DNA from: Phreatobacter oligotrophus
Lineage (GTDB): Bacteria > Pseudomonadota > Alphaproteobacteria > Rhizobiales > Phreatobacteraceae
Assembly: GCF_003046185.1 (NCBI RefSeq)
Contig: NZ_PZZL01000001.1
Location: 682,001-746,000 of the forward strand
Length of the DNA stretch: 64,000 nt
Direction: 5' to 3'
The translations under genes and the position numbers were made by a program. Below are positions 52,149 through 60,860 of the stretch, piece by piece. Each line of letters begins with the position of its first letter. Positions within the stretch are counted from its first letter, which is position 1. The notes below the pieces were generated by a model. The model saw nothing but the letters and a program-made list of their open reading frames with translations. It did no database searches and was not told the DNA's origin.

Positions 52149-53039
52149 TCAGCCCGGCCAGCGCGAGGCCTTGGAGACCAGGAAGTCGCGGAACACCTGC
52201 ACGCGGGCGACCGACTTCAGCTCTTCCGGATAGACGAACCAGGCGTCGAGCACCGGCATCTCCTCCTCGTCGAGGATCTGCACCAGCCCCGAGCCGTCGC
52301 GGATGAGGTAGTCCGGCAGCACGGCGATGCCGATGCCGTTCTCCACCGCCGCCACCAGGCCGGAAATGTTGTTGATCGTCATGGCGAAGGAGCGCGGCGC
52401 CATGCCGTTGCGCCCGGCGGTCGAGAGCCAGGTGACGTTCTGCATGTAGTTCGGCGCCCGCCCGCCAAAGGCGAGGATGCGGTGGCCGTCGAGTTCGGCC
52501 GCGCCCTTGGGCGTGCCGTGGCGCTTCAGGTAGTCCGACGACGCGAAGGCGTGGAACTTGATCTGGAACAGCTTGCGCTGGATCAGGTCCGGCTGCACCG
52601 GCTGGCGGACGCGGATGCCGACATCGGCCTCGCGCATCGACAGGTCGAGCTCCTCGTCGGTGAGGATCATCTTGATCTGGATGTCGGGATAGAGGTCGAG
52701 GAATTCACCCAGACGCGGGGCGAGCCAGGCGGTGCCGAGGCCGACCGTGGTCGTGACCTTCAGCTCACCGTTTGGGCGCTCCTTCGAATCGGTGAGCTTC
52801 ACCTTGGCGCTCTCGAGCTTCATCAGCACGTCCTGCGCCGTGTGATAGAGAAGCTCGCCCTGCTCGGTGAGAACGAGACCGCGCGCATGGCGGTGGAACA
52901 GCGGTACCTTCAGGTCCTGCTCCAGCGAGGAGACCTGTCGTGACACCGCCGACTGGGAGAGCCCCAGCGTATCGGCCGCGTGGGTGAAGCTGCCGGCTGC
53001 GGCGGCGGCGTGGAAAATCCTCAGCTTGTCCCAGTCCAT
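52149..53039 (-). CDS. lsrB: LysR-family regulator, LsrB/VtlR-like
   Basis: A 296-residue LysR regulator; the beginning MDWDKLRIFHAAAAAGSFTH and SQSAVSRQVSSLEQDL closely match LsrB/VtlR of rhizobia, Agrobacterium and Brucella, which control redox stress, lipopolysaccharide and small-RNA genes. The position directly beside trxB, with an Lrp gene nearby, is the same as in those bacteria. GGGGGAT precedes the ATG at 53039. The inducer-binding domain spans about 90-296. The protein has no cysteine at all, which matters because thiol oxidation has been reported for LsrB of rhizobia. Confidence 0.85.
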   Translation of the reverse strand: MDWDKLRIFHAAAAAGSFTHAADTLGLSQSAVSRQVSSLEQDLKVPLFHRHARGLVLTEQGELLYHTAQDVLMKLESAKVKLTDSKERPNGELKVTTTVGLGTAWLAPRLGEFLDLYPDIQIKMILTDEELDLSMREADVGIRVRQPVQPDLIQRKLFQIKFHAFASSDYLKRHGTPKGAAELDGHRILAFGGRAPNYMQNVTWLSTAGRNGMAPRSFAMTINNISGLVAAVENGIGIAVLPDYLIRDGSGLVQILDEEEMPVLDAWFVYPEELKSVARVQVFRDFLVSKASRWPG

Positions 53040-53071
53040 TCTATCCCCCGGAGCCGGCTGCCTTGTGCGTC

Positions 53072-54034
53072 TTATTCTGCGGCTTGGCGGATCGTCGCGT
53101 GGTGGGCGAGGAACCGTTCTGCTTCGAGCGCGGCCATGCATCCCATGCCGGCAGCGGTGACCGCCTGCCGGTAGATGTCGTCCGTCACGTCACCCGCGGC
53201 GAAGACGCCGGGAATGTCCGTTGCGGTGGAATCGGGGGCGGTCCACAGATAGCCCGAAGGCTTCTGGCGGAGCTGCCCCTCGAAGAGCGAGACCGCCGGC
53301 GCATGGCCGATGGCAATGAAGACGCCGTCGACCGGCAGGTCCCGCGTCTCGCCGGTCTTGACGTTGCGCAGGCGGGCGGCGGTCACGGCGGCCGGGTCGT
53401 CGCGGCCGAGGATCTCGTCCAGCGTCGAATCCCAGACCACCTCGATCTTCGGATGGGCAAAGAGGCGGTCCTGCAGGATGCGTTCGGCCTTGAAGGAGTC
53501 GCGCCGGTGAACCACGGTCACCTTGGCGGCGAAATTGGTGAGGAACAGGGCCTCCTCGACGGCGGTGTTGCCGCCGCCGACCACCAGCACCTGCTTGTTG
53601 CGGTAGAAGAAACCGTCGCAGGTGGCGCAGGCCGAGACGCCGAAGCCGCGGAACTTCTGCTCGGACGGCAGGTCCAGCCACTTGGCCTGGGCGCCGGTGC
53701 AGATGATCAGCGCCTCGGTCTCATAGACCGCGCCGCTCTCGCAGGTGAGCCGGAATGGCCGCTGCTTCAGGTCCACCGCCGAGACATGGTCATAGACGAT
53801 GCGCGTGCCGACATGGGCCGCCTGCTTCTCCATCTGCTCCATGAGCCAGGGGCCCTGGATCACATCGGCGAAGCCCGGATAGTTCTCGACGTCGGTGGTG
53901 ATGGTGAGCTGGCCGCCCGGCTGGATGCCCTGGATCAGGACCGGCTTGAGCATGGCGCGGGCGGCGTAGATCGCTGCGGTGTAGCCGGCAGGACCGGACC
54001 CGATGATGACGACGCGCTCGTGCTGGATGCCCAT
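53072..54034 (-). CDS. trxB: Thioredoxin reductase
   Basis: A 320-residue FAD- and NADPH-dependent reductase of thioredoxin. The FAD motif GSGPAGYTAAIYAARA (13-28), the redox pair Cys136/Cys139 in ACATCDG, the NADPH motif GGGNTAVEEALFL and the C-terminal AAGDVTDDIYRQAVTAAG are complete and in the expected order. The ATG at 54034 is used (MGIQHERVVIIG); the extended frame upstream is unlike the family. It lies 32 bp upstream of the lsrB-like gene on the same strand, probably one transcript. Confidence 0.96.
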   Translation of the reverse strand: MGIQHERVVIIGSGPAGYTAAIYAARAMLKPVLIQGIQPGGQLTITTDVENYPGFADVIQGPWLMEQMEKQAAHVGTRIVYDHVSAVDLKQRPFRLTCESGAVYETEALIICTGAQAKWLDLPSEQKFRGFGVSACATCDGFFYRNKQVLVVGGGNTAVEEALFLTNFAAKVTVVHRRDSFKAERILQDRLFAHPKIEVVWDSTLDEILGRDDPAAVTAARLRNVKTGETRDLPVDGVFIAIGHAPAVSLFEGQLRQKPSGYLWTAPDSTATDIPGVFAAGDVTDDIYRQAVTAAGMGCMAALEAERFLAHHATIRQAAE

Positions 54035-54231
54035 GATGTCCGGCCGGGGAAGGAGGGAAAAACCGCTCTCGGATGGCCGGTAATGTGGAGTAGCTATGCA
54101 CGCCACGCAAGGCTGAATGGGGCTTGTTCCCCAGACCTGCGACGAAAAGCGTTGATGGAATTCGTCAGATTTCTGAATGAGACGCATCGCATGCCGATAC
54201 GCGGGCCGCGACATGCGATGCGTGAAGACCC

Positions 54232-54870
54232 TCAGGCGGCCTTGCCGGTGATCATGCGGATGAACTTCTTGAACCGGCTCGAGCGGGCGTGACGGCCCTG
54301 CTCGTGATCGACGACGGACTGGCTGGTGACCCAGTTCATCTGGATGGCGCGGCGCTTGCCGGCGAAGGGCTCATGGCCGTGCCAGGACGTGTCCGAGCGC
54401 TTGAAGATCAGCAGCGTGCCGCCATGCGGCGGGATCTCCGCGACATAGTCGTTGAGGTCGCTGCCGCTGCGCAGGATGCGCAGGCGCCCGCCATCGGCGT
54501 CCCAGTCATCGTTCATGTAGAGCAGGACGGTGATGATTTTGGTCTCGGAATCGGTGTGGATCTTACCGTCCGTGGCACGGGTATAGCCGCGCACCGTGTA
54601 CATGGTCGGCCGGTTCGTCAGGTCGACGCCGAACTTCTCCTCGACGATGCGGCGGAAGGGCTCCTCGTCGAGCTCGTCCATCAGGGCCTTGAAGTCGCCG
54701 CGGATGTCGAGAACGGACGGCGGATGCGATCCCGGGCCGGGAACGTCGGGATAGTCCTTCAGGATGTCCTGCAGCCGCTCGACCTTCACGAAATTCGGCA
54801 CCACGACATAGTCGTAGGGGTCGGTCTGCAAGGGCGTCGACCGAAGGCGGTCGAGATCGATCAAGCTCAT
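54232..54870 (-). CDS. 2-oxoglutarate/Fe(II) oxygenase (prolyl-4-hydroxylase-like)
   Basis: A 212-residue jelly-roll dioxygenase. The iron ligands can be placed at His105 and Asp107 (KIHTDSE) and His164 or His166 (SWHGHEPF), and the 2-oxoglutarate arginine in GKRRAIQMNW (Arg173/174). The stretch YMNDDWDADGGRLRIL matches the P4H-like family. The substrate is not known; bacterial members hydroxylate proteins, free amino acids or act in siderophore or iron processes. It lies between trxB and the divergent Lrp gene; a 209-bp intergenic region separates it from the latter. Confidence 0.85.
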   Translation of the reverse strand: MSLIDLDRLRSTPLQTDPYDYVVVPNFVKVERLQDILKDYPDVPGPGSHPPSVLDIRGDFKALMDELDEEPFRRIVEEKFGVDLTNRPTMYTVRGYTRATDGKIHTDSETKIITVLLYMNDDWDADGGRLRILRSGSDLNDYVAEIPPHGGTLLIFKRSDTSWHGHEPFAGKRRAIQMNWVTSQSVVDHEQGRHARSSRFKKFIRMITGKAA

Positions 54871-55079
54871 GGCAAGCCTCTGAAAATCAGTCGTCGCAAA
54901 AAACAGCGCGGATGATGGTCAACGCGCGGCACGGGCAAAAGTCACAAGCCGCACGTTGGCCCCTATACGCAACCCCTATCACGTGGGGCAGGGTTGCGGC
55001 GAAATTTTGTTGCGCGGGCAGGGGGGCTGCGCTATCCGGCTGGCAAGCCCCGCCGCTCGCCAAACCGGAGACGCGCCCC

Positions 55080-55559
55080 GTGAAGGCACGCCTTGACGCC
55101 ATCGACTGGAAGATCCTGAGGGAGCTCCAGGCCGACGGCCGGATGACCAATGTCGAGCTGGCAAGCCGCGTCGGCATTTCCGCACCGCCATGCCTGCGGC
55201 GCGTCAGGGCCCTTGAGGAAATGGGCGTCATCCGCGGCTACCGTGCGCTGCTGGCGGCCGAGCGCCTCGGCTACGGCGTCACCGTTTTCGCCATGGTCCA
55301 TCTCGCCAGCCAGGCCGAGGCCGACCTCAACGCCTTCGCCGAGAAGGTGCGGCACTGGCCGGTCATCCGCGAGTGCCACACGGTCTCCGGCGATTTCGAC
55401 TTCGTGATGAAATGCGTCGCCCCTGACCTCGCGAGCTTCCAGCATTTCGTCGGTGAGCTGACCGCGACGCCCAATGTGCGCAATGTCCGCACTGTCCTGA
55501 CCCTCGGCCAGGTCAAGGACGAGGCCGCGGTGCCGCTCGAGATTCCGCCGGCCGACTGA
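55080..55559 (+). CDS. Lrp/AsnC-family transcriptional regulator
   Basis: A 159-residue Lrp-type regulator: N-terminal HTH (about 4-62; LDAIDWKILRELQADGRMTN, RVGISAPPCLRRVRALE) and a C-terminal RAM ligand-binding domain (about 70-150; CHTVSGDFDFVMK). The start is GTG at 55080 with GGAG nine bases before; the frame continues upstream but that part has no Lrp likeness. It is divergent from the dioxygenase and lies 26 bp before an alpha/beta hydrolase gene that may be co-transcribed. Global leucine-responsive or amino-acid-specific action cannot be decided. Confidence 0.92.
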   Translation: MKARLDAIDWKILRELQADGRMTNVELASRVGISAPPCLRRVRALEEMGVIRGYRALLAAERLGYGVTVFAMVHLASQAEADLNAFAEKVRHWPVIRECHTVSGDFDFVMKCVAPDLASFQHFVGELTATPNVRNVRTVLTLGQVKDEAAVPLEIPPAD

Positions 55560-55585
55560 CGGCCAGAAACCGCAAGGCGGCCCGC

Positions 55586-56488
55586 ATGTCCGACATTTTC
55601 CCAACGGCCGCCCGCCGGTCCGACCTCGCTATGGACGATGGCGCCCTGTCCGTCCTGCGCTGGGGGCGCCAGGACGGCGCGCCCGACCTGATCTTCCTGC
55701 ACGCGACCGGCTTCAACGCGCTGACCTACGACCCGCTGCTGGCGCCGCTGGCTGAGACCACCGCCATCGCCGCGATCGACCAGCGCGGCCACGGCCTCTC
55801 GACCCTTCCTGCCGATCCCGCCGGCCTGATCGACTGGTGGCCCTACGCCCGGGACATCATCGCGGTGCTTGATCGCTGGGTGCCGGAGGGGGCGCCGCCG
55901 GTCGTGCTCGCCGGCCACTCTATGGGCGGCATGGTGTCGCTCCTCGCCGCCAGCCAGCGACCCAGGGCGGTGAGGGGGCTGGTGCTGCTCGATCCCGTCT
56001 TCATGCCGCCGGCCGTGCGGCTCGCCCTCTACACCCCCTGGGGCAGGGCCCGGTCGCGCCGCTTCGGCCTCGCCGTCGGCGCCGCCAAGCGCCGCCCGGT
56101 CTTCCCGTCCAAGGCCGAGGCGCTGGCGACCTACCGCACCCGCAAGGCCTTCTCGACCTGGACCCCCGGGTTCCTGGAGGCCTATGTCGAGGGCGGCTTC
56201 GTCGATGACCCCGAGGGCGTGCGCCTCGCCTGCAACCCGGCCTGGGAATCCGCGACCTTCTCGGCCCAGCGCCACGCGTCCTGGAAAGCGCTGAAGAGCG
56301 TCCCCATGCCGGTCCATATCCTCGCCGCCGGCAGCGGCTCCACCGTGGTCGGTGGCGCGGCCAAGGTCGTGCGCGTCGCCCCACGGACTGTCGCCGAGAC
56401 CCTGGATCCGCAGACCACGCACTTCTTCCCGATGGAGCGCCCCGACCTGGTGCGCGAGCGAATCGCCGCCATGCTCGCGAAGTCGTGA
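55586..56488 (+). CDS. Alpha/beta hydrolase
   Basis: A 300-residue alpha/beta-fold hydrolase. FLHATGFNALTYDPLL carries the HxxG-like oxyanion region, the nucleophile elbow is GHSMGG (Ser in the 110s), and the catalytic His lies in DPQTTHFFPMERPDLV near the C-terminus; the acid is likely the Asp in LDPVFMPP or one before the lid. The sequence resembles esterase and haloperoxidase-like enzymes without a closer assignment. It is 26 bp after the Lrp gene on the same strand and may be controlled with it. No signal peptide is seen. Confidence 0.85.
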   Translation: MSDIFPTAARRSDLAMDDGALSVLRWGRQDGAPDLIFLHATGFNALTYDPLLAPLAETTAIAAIDQRGHGLSTLPADPAGLIDWWPYARDIIAVLDRWVPEGAPPVVLAGHSMGGMVSLLAASQRPRAVRGLVLLDPVFMPPAVRLALYTPWGRARSRRFGLAVGAAKRRPVFPSKAEALATYRTRKAFSTWTPGFLEAYVEGGFVDDPEGVRLACNPAWESATFSAQRHASWKALKSVPMPVHILAAGSGSTVVGGAAKVVRVAPRTVAETLDPQTTHFFPMERPDLVRERIAAMLAKS

Positions 56489-56623
56489 GCGCGATCAGCG
56501 GGACGTGATTGGCGTGTTCAGGGTTTGGTGACCATAAGCGGGTATCGGCTTGTCGCAGTGCAGCACGTCGTCTGCCCGAAATCCCTGCTTCCTGCCCGTC
56601 CCCTGTCTCCATTCACGGCCTTC

Positions 56624-57820
56624 ATGTCCAGTCCGCTCGGCCTCGGTTCCTGGTTCTGGCTCGGTGCGTCGCCCGCGGGCGCCGTGCGCGTGGAGCGTGA
56701 CCTGCGCGTGGACGTCTTCCGCGGCCTCGCCCTGCTGGTCATCTTCATCGACCATGTCGCCGGCAATGTGCTGATCCGCCTGACGCCCTCGTCCATGGGC
56801 TTCTCCGATGCGGCGGAGGCCTTCGTCCTGCTCGCCGGCTTCTCCGCCGCGCTCGCCTATGGCGGCGTGATGGACCGGCGCGGCTGGCTCACCGGCACCG
56901 CGCAGGTCGTGGCGCGCATCTGGAAGCTCTACCTCGCCCATCTCGGCCTCTTCGTCTTCACCGCCGTGGCGGTGGCCTTCATGGCCGTGCGGTTCGGCAA
57001 CCCGCTCTATTACGAGCACGTGGCCATCCTGCCCTTCTTCCAGGACCCGGCGACGACCATCCTCCAGACGGTCGCCCTTTTGTTCCTGCCGAACTATCTC
57101 GACATCCTGCCGCTCTACGTGCTGCTGCTGGCCATGCTGCCGCTGCTCTGGGTGCTCGCCCGGATGGCGCCGGCCCTGGCCATGGCGGTGTCGGTCGGCC
57201 TCTACGCCGCCGCCTGGGAGTTCGGCTGGGCCCTGCCCAACCTGTCGACCGGCGGCAGCTGGTTCTTCAACCCCTTCGCCTGGCAGCTGATCTTCACGAT
57301 CGGCGTCGTCGCCGGCCATGGCCTGCTGAGCGGCGTTGCCCTGCCGCGCTCGCCGCTGCTGACCCTCGCCGCGGTCGGCGTCGTCGGCTTCGGTCTCGTC
57401 AGTGCGGCGCCCTGGGCGGCCATTCCCGGCTTCGAGGCCGTTGTCCTGCCCGACGAGTGGCGCCTCGACCTCGACAAGACCAATCTGTCGCTGTGGCGCC
57501 TCGCCCATGCCCTGTCGCTGGCCTACCTCATCGCCGCCCATGTGCCGCGCGATGCCGGCTGGCTGCGCACCGGCGCCGGCGCGATGCTGGAGCGGGCCGG
57601 CCGCCATTCGCTGCCGCTCTTCTGCTCCGGCGTGATCCTGTCGCTGCTCGGCACCTTCGCGCTCACCGAGATCGGGCGCGGCTGGGCCATGCAACTTGCT
57701 GTCAACGTCGTTGGCATCGGCAGCTTGCTCCTGATGGCCAGTGTGCTTGAATGGTATCGCGGCGCCACGGCCAAGGCGTCCGCCCCCGGAACAACGGCAG
57801 GCGAGGTGAAGACGGCGTGA
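56624..57820 (+). CDS. OpgC-like membrane acyltransferase
   Basis: A 398-residue protein with about ten membrane segments and the OpgC-domain beginning RDLRVDVFRGLALLVIFIDHVAGN, where the His of the DH pair is thought to be catalytic. OpgC attaches succinyl groups to periplasmic glucans; relatives acylate other polysaccharides. The start is uncertain: ATG 56624 is chosen, a GTG at 56525 would add 33 residues. The stop overlaps the next gene's start (GTGA). Coupled to a signal-peptide-bearing SGNH-like protein, it may form an O-acyl modification pair for an exported glycan. Confidence 0.82.
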   Translation: MSSPLGLGSWFWLGASPAGAVRVERDLRVDVFRGLALLVIFIDHVAGNVLIRLTPSSMGFSDAAEAFVLLAGFSAALAYGGVMDRRGWLTGTAQVVARIWKLYLAHLGLFVFTAVAVAFMAVRFGNPLYYEHVAILPFFQDPATTILQTVALLFLPNYLDILPLYVLLLAMLPLLWVLARMAPALAMAVSVGLYAAAWEFGWALPNLSTGGSWFFNPFAWQLIFTIGVVAGHGLLSGVALPRSPLLTLAAVGVVGFGLVSAAPWAAIPGFEAVVLPDEWRLDLDKTNLSLWRLAHALSLAYLIAAHVPRDAGWLRTGAGAMLERAGRHSLPLFCSGVILSLLGTFALTEIGRGWAMQLAVNVVGIGSLLLMASVLEWYRGATAKASAPGTTAGEVKTA

Positions 57821-58611
57821 GGATGTTGGACAGGCTAGTGCGGCTCGCCGCGTCGGGCCTCATCCTCGCTGGCGCAGCCACCGCCGCCGGCGCCAGCGAA
57901 CTGCGCGCCGACACCGCCTGTACCGTCGCCCGCGAGATGCGTGGCTTTGCCGGGGACCTCGCGGCCTCCCGCAGCCTCATCGCCGATGGCGGCAAGCTCA
58001 CCGTGGTGGCGCTGGGCTCGTCGTCGACCTTCGGCGTCGGTTCCTCCAGCCAGGACCGCACCTATCCTGCCATTCTCCGCCAGGAGCTGGGACGCCTGCT
58101 CCCCGGCCACCAGATCGAGGTGGTCAATGCCGGTATCGCCGGCAATTCGGCCCACCAGATGTACCAGCGCATCGATGACGATGTGCTTGGCGAGGAGCCG
58201 AAGCTTGTCATCTGGCAGACCGGCATTTTCGACGCCATCAACGATGTCGGCATCGACCGCTTCAAGCGCATCCTGCGCAAGGGCATCGCCAAGCTGCGCG
58301 AGGCCGGCGTCGACGTGGTCCTGATGGACCAGATCCCGCTGCCGCGCATGGAGCGCTTCCCCAGCTACCCCGCCTATGTCGCCGCCCTCCACGAGGTCGC
58401 CGTCGAGACCGGCACGCCGGTCTTCCGCCGCAACGACATGGTGGCGATGCTCCTCGGCGAAGGGCGGCTGCGCCCCGAGGAGGTCCTGCCGGCCGAGGGC
58501 CAGCAGCACCAGGTCGATGCCAGCTACTACTGCGTTGGCGTGAACCTCGCCCGCACGCTGGCCGAGAAGCTGTCGCCCCGCGCCGTTCCGGAAGTCGCCG
58601 TCACCCGCTAG
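57817..58611 (+). CDS. Secreted SGNH/GDSL-hydrolase-like protein
   Basis: A 264-residue exported protein: signal peptide in the first 27 residues, then the SGNH block I ALGSSSTFGVGSSS (likely nucleophile Ser69), block II-III VNAGIAGNSA with its Asn, and an alpha/beta flavodoxin-like core. The usual block V DxxH seems changed: near the C-terminus the place reads DASYYC, without His. It may thus be a changed enzyme or use another His. The start is GTG at 57817, overlapping the OpgC stop and seven bases after AGGTGA; ATG 57823 is an alternative. The partner gene suggests transfer or removal of acyl groups in the periplasm. Confidence 0.8.
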   Translation: MRMLDRLVRLAASGLILAGAATAAGASELRADTACTVAREMRGFAGDLAASRSLIADGGKLTVVALGSSSTFGVGSSSQDRTYPAILRQELGRLLPGHQIEVVNAGIAGNSAHQMYQRIDDDVLGEEPKLVIWQTGIFDAINDVGIDRFKRILRKGIAKLREAGVDVVLMDQIPLPRMERFPSYPAYVAALHEVAVETGTPVFRRNDMVAMLLGEGRLRPEEVLPAEGQQHQVDASYYCVGVNLARTLAEKLSPRAVPEVAVTR

Positions 58612-58619
58612 AGCCGCCG

Positions 58620-59954
58620 TCAGGCGACCGGCAAGGTCACCCGGACCGTGAAGCCCTGTGGCTTGCGGTCCGTGAAGCTGATCGTGCCGCCATGCGCCTC
58701 GATGATGGCGCGGGTGATCGACAGGCCCAGGCCGAAGCCGTCGGCGTCATTCATGGTGCGCGCCTCGTCGCCCCGCACGAAGGGCTGGAGCATGGCCTCG
58801 CGCCGATCGACGGCAATGCCCGGACCCTGGTCGCTGACCTCGACCACGGCGCTGTCGCCGACACGGAAGAGAGCGATGGCGGCGGTCTCGCCATATTTGA
58901 GGGCGTTGTCGACGATGTTGGTGACGGCGCGGTCGATGTCGAGGGCCCTGCCGCGCACGGCAAGGCGGCCCGTCTCCACCATGGTCACGGGTTTGCCGAT
59001 GTCCTGGTAGCGGTCGGCAATCGTCTGCAGGAGGCTATGGAGATCGAAGGGCGCGGTCTGTCCGGTCCCGCGGCCATCGCGCAGATGGGTGAGGGCGCTC
59101 TGCACCATGGCATCCATCTGCTCGAGGTCGGCGAGCATCCGCTGCCTCTCGGGCGAGTCCTCCAGCATGTCGGCGCGCAGGCGCAGCCGGGTGATCGGCG
59201 TGCGCAGGTCGTGACCGACCGCGGCAAGAGTGCGCGTGCGATCCTCCAGGAGGCGCGTGATGCGCTCCTGCATCCGGTTGATGGCCTTGGCGACCGTGCG
59301 GATCTCGCGCGGCCCGGTTTCGGGGAGGGGCGAGGGGGCCTCATCCCGGCCATAGGCTTCCACGGTCGTTTCCATGGCCCGGAGGGGGCGAAGGAGAAAC
59401 AGGACCGTCCACGTGCCGAGGAGGCTGAGGATCAGCAGGAGGAAGATGCCGGTTCCGATCACCGCCCCGCCGAACCCCGGAGGCCCGCCTGGTGGCTGGT
59501 CGAAGGGCAGTGTCACCGCCACTACCGTCCCGTCGCTGAGGGTGACCGGGATCCTGACGCGTCGTGGCTCGTCGCTTTGCTCCGGTTCGGCCACCGCCAG
59601 ACTGCCGCGCAGCAGGCGGCGCAGGTGGTGAGCCCTCGGATCGCGGGCATAAGGCGTCTCAGCCGTGCGTGCCGCCGGATAGGTGAAGCTGAGGCCGGGC
59701 GAGACCTGCCCCATCCGGGCGATGAGGGACGCCCGGTCGGCCATCGGCGCGGCATCGAGCATCTGCAGGAAGCCCGCAACGCGGCCCGTGGTCTCGGCCG
59801 GATGCTCGGGAGGCGGGCCCCCGCGGATCGAGACGACAGTGATGTAGACCGCCGCGTGGAGCAACAGCACCGAGACCACAACCAGCAGCGCGATCTGCGT
59901 CGCGATCCGGTCGGGCAGCAGGCGTGTCCAGAACCGGCCGCCCTCGCGCGCCAT
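58620..59954 (-). CDS. EnvZ-like sensor histidine kinase
   Basis: A 444-residue kinase: transmembrane segments at about 19-43 and 163-188, a periplasmic sensor of about 120 residues between them, HAMP (about 188-240), HisKA with His248 in AAVGHDLRTPITRLRLR, and HATPase with N (IVDNALKYG), G1 (DQGPGIA) and G2 (GFGLGLSITRA) boxes. The GHDLRTPLTR form is that of EnvZ/PfeS-like kinases. The ATG at 59954 shares a base with the response-regulator stop (TGATG). The signal is unknown. Confidence 0.91.
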   Translation of the reverse strand: MAREGGRFWTRLLPDRIATQIALLVVVSVLLLHAAVYITVVSIRGGPPPEHPAETTGRVAGFLQMLDAAPMADRASLIARMGQVSPGLSFTYPAARTAETPYARDPRAHHLRRLLRGSLAVAEPEQSDEPRRVRIPVTLSDGTVVAVTLPFDQPPGGPPGFGGAVIGTGIFLLLILSLLGTWTVLFLLRPLRAMETTVEAYGRDEAPSPLPETGPREIRTVAKAINRMQERITRLLEDRTRTLAAVGHDLRTPITRLRLRADMLEDSPERQRMLADLEQMDAMVQSALTHLRDGRGTGQTAPFDLHSLLQTIADRYQDIGKPVTMVETGRLAVRGRALDIDRAVTNIVDNALKYGETAAIALFRVGDSAVVEVSDQGPGIAVDRREAMLQPFVRGDEARTMNDADGFGLGLSITRAIIEAHGGTISFTDRKPQGFTVRVTLPVA

Positions 59955-60673
59955 CACGAGGCCTCGACGTCCGGGGTGAACATGTAGCCGCCCGAGCGCA
60001 CCGTCTTGATGAAGTCCGGCCGCTGCGGGTCGGCCTCGATCTTGCGCCTGAGGCGGACCACAAGGATGTCGATGCTGCGCTCGTTCGGCCCGGCGGCGCG
60101 GCCCTGGGTCAGGTCGATGAGCTGGTCGCGGCTGAGCACGCGGCCGGGCCGCTGGCAGAGCACCCGCAACAGGTCGAACTCGCCATCGGTGACGGAGACG
60201 CGGGCTCCGGCCGGGTCCGTCAGGGTGCGCCGCAGCGCATCGAGGCTCCAGCCATGGAAACGGAAGATGTGGGCGGCATCCGCGGGCATCGTCTCCGCCG
60301 GCCCCGACGTCCGGCGCATCACCGCCCGCACCCGCGCCAGAAGCTCGCGCGCTGCGAAGGGCTTTACCAGGTAGTCGTCGGCGCCGATCTCGAGGCCGAT
60401 CACCCGGTCAACCTCCTCGCCCTTGGCCGAGACCATGATGATGGGGATCTGCCGCTGCGCGCGCAGGCGGCGGCAGATCGACAGACCGTCCTCCTGCGGC
60501 AGCATCACGTCGAGGATGACGAGGTCGATGCGGCTGTCGGCAAGGATCCGGTCCATCTCGCGGCCATCGCTGGCGGTGGAGACGCGGAACTCGTTGGCCT
60601 TGAGCAGACGCGCCATGAGGGCGCGAATCTCGCGGTCGTCCTCGACGATCAGGATGTGGGGCTCGGTGGACAT
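59954..60673 (-). CDS. OmpR-family response regulator
   Basis: A 239-residue regulator with receiver domain (acidic pair Glu11-Asp12, phospho-acceptor Asp55 in VILDVMLPQ, Lys in LVKPFAA) and an OmpR-type winged helix (about 140-235; NERSIDILVVRLRRKIE). The ATG at 60673 is the family start (MSTEPHILIVEDD); an in-frame extension upstream is not conserved. Its stop overlaps the kinase start. It is divergent from the Gly/Pro-rich protein gene, which may be one of its targets; that is inferred from position only. Confidence 0.93.
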   Translation of the reverse strand: MSTEPHILIVEDDREIRALMARLLKANEFRVSTASDGREMDRILADSRIDLVILDVMLPQEDGLSICRRLRAQRQIPIIMVSAKGEEVDRVIGLEIGADDYLVKPFAARELLARVRAVMRRTSGPAETMPADAAHIFRFHGWSLDALRRTLTDPAGARVSVTDGEFDLLRVLCQRPGRVLSRDQLIDLTQGRAAGPNERSIDILVVRLRRKIEADPQRPDFIKTVRSGGYMFTPDVEAS

Positions 60674-60860
60674 GGGCCGAGGATTAGGGGAGCTGGGCGG
60701 TGCCGGGAAACGCAAAATTGTTTCCGTCTGTTTCACGTGACGGGATGGGAAATCAACTGAAACCAAGTGATACGTGCGAATAACGCCTCGTTAAGGCTGC
60801 GGGCGCGTCCTCGTGGGTGTCAGCGTAACCCCTGCCACCGCCATCCACAGGAGGCCTCCC

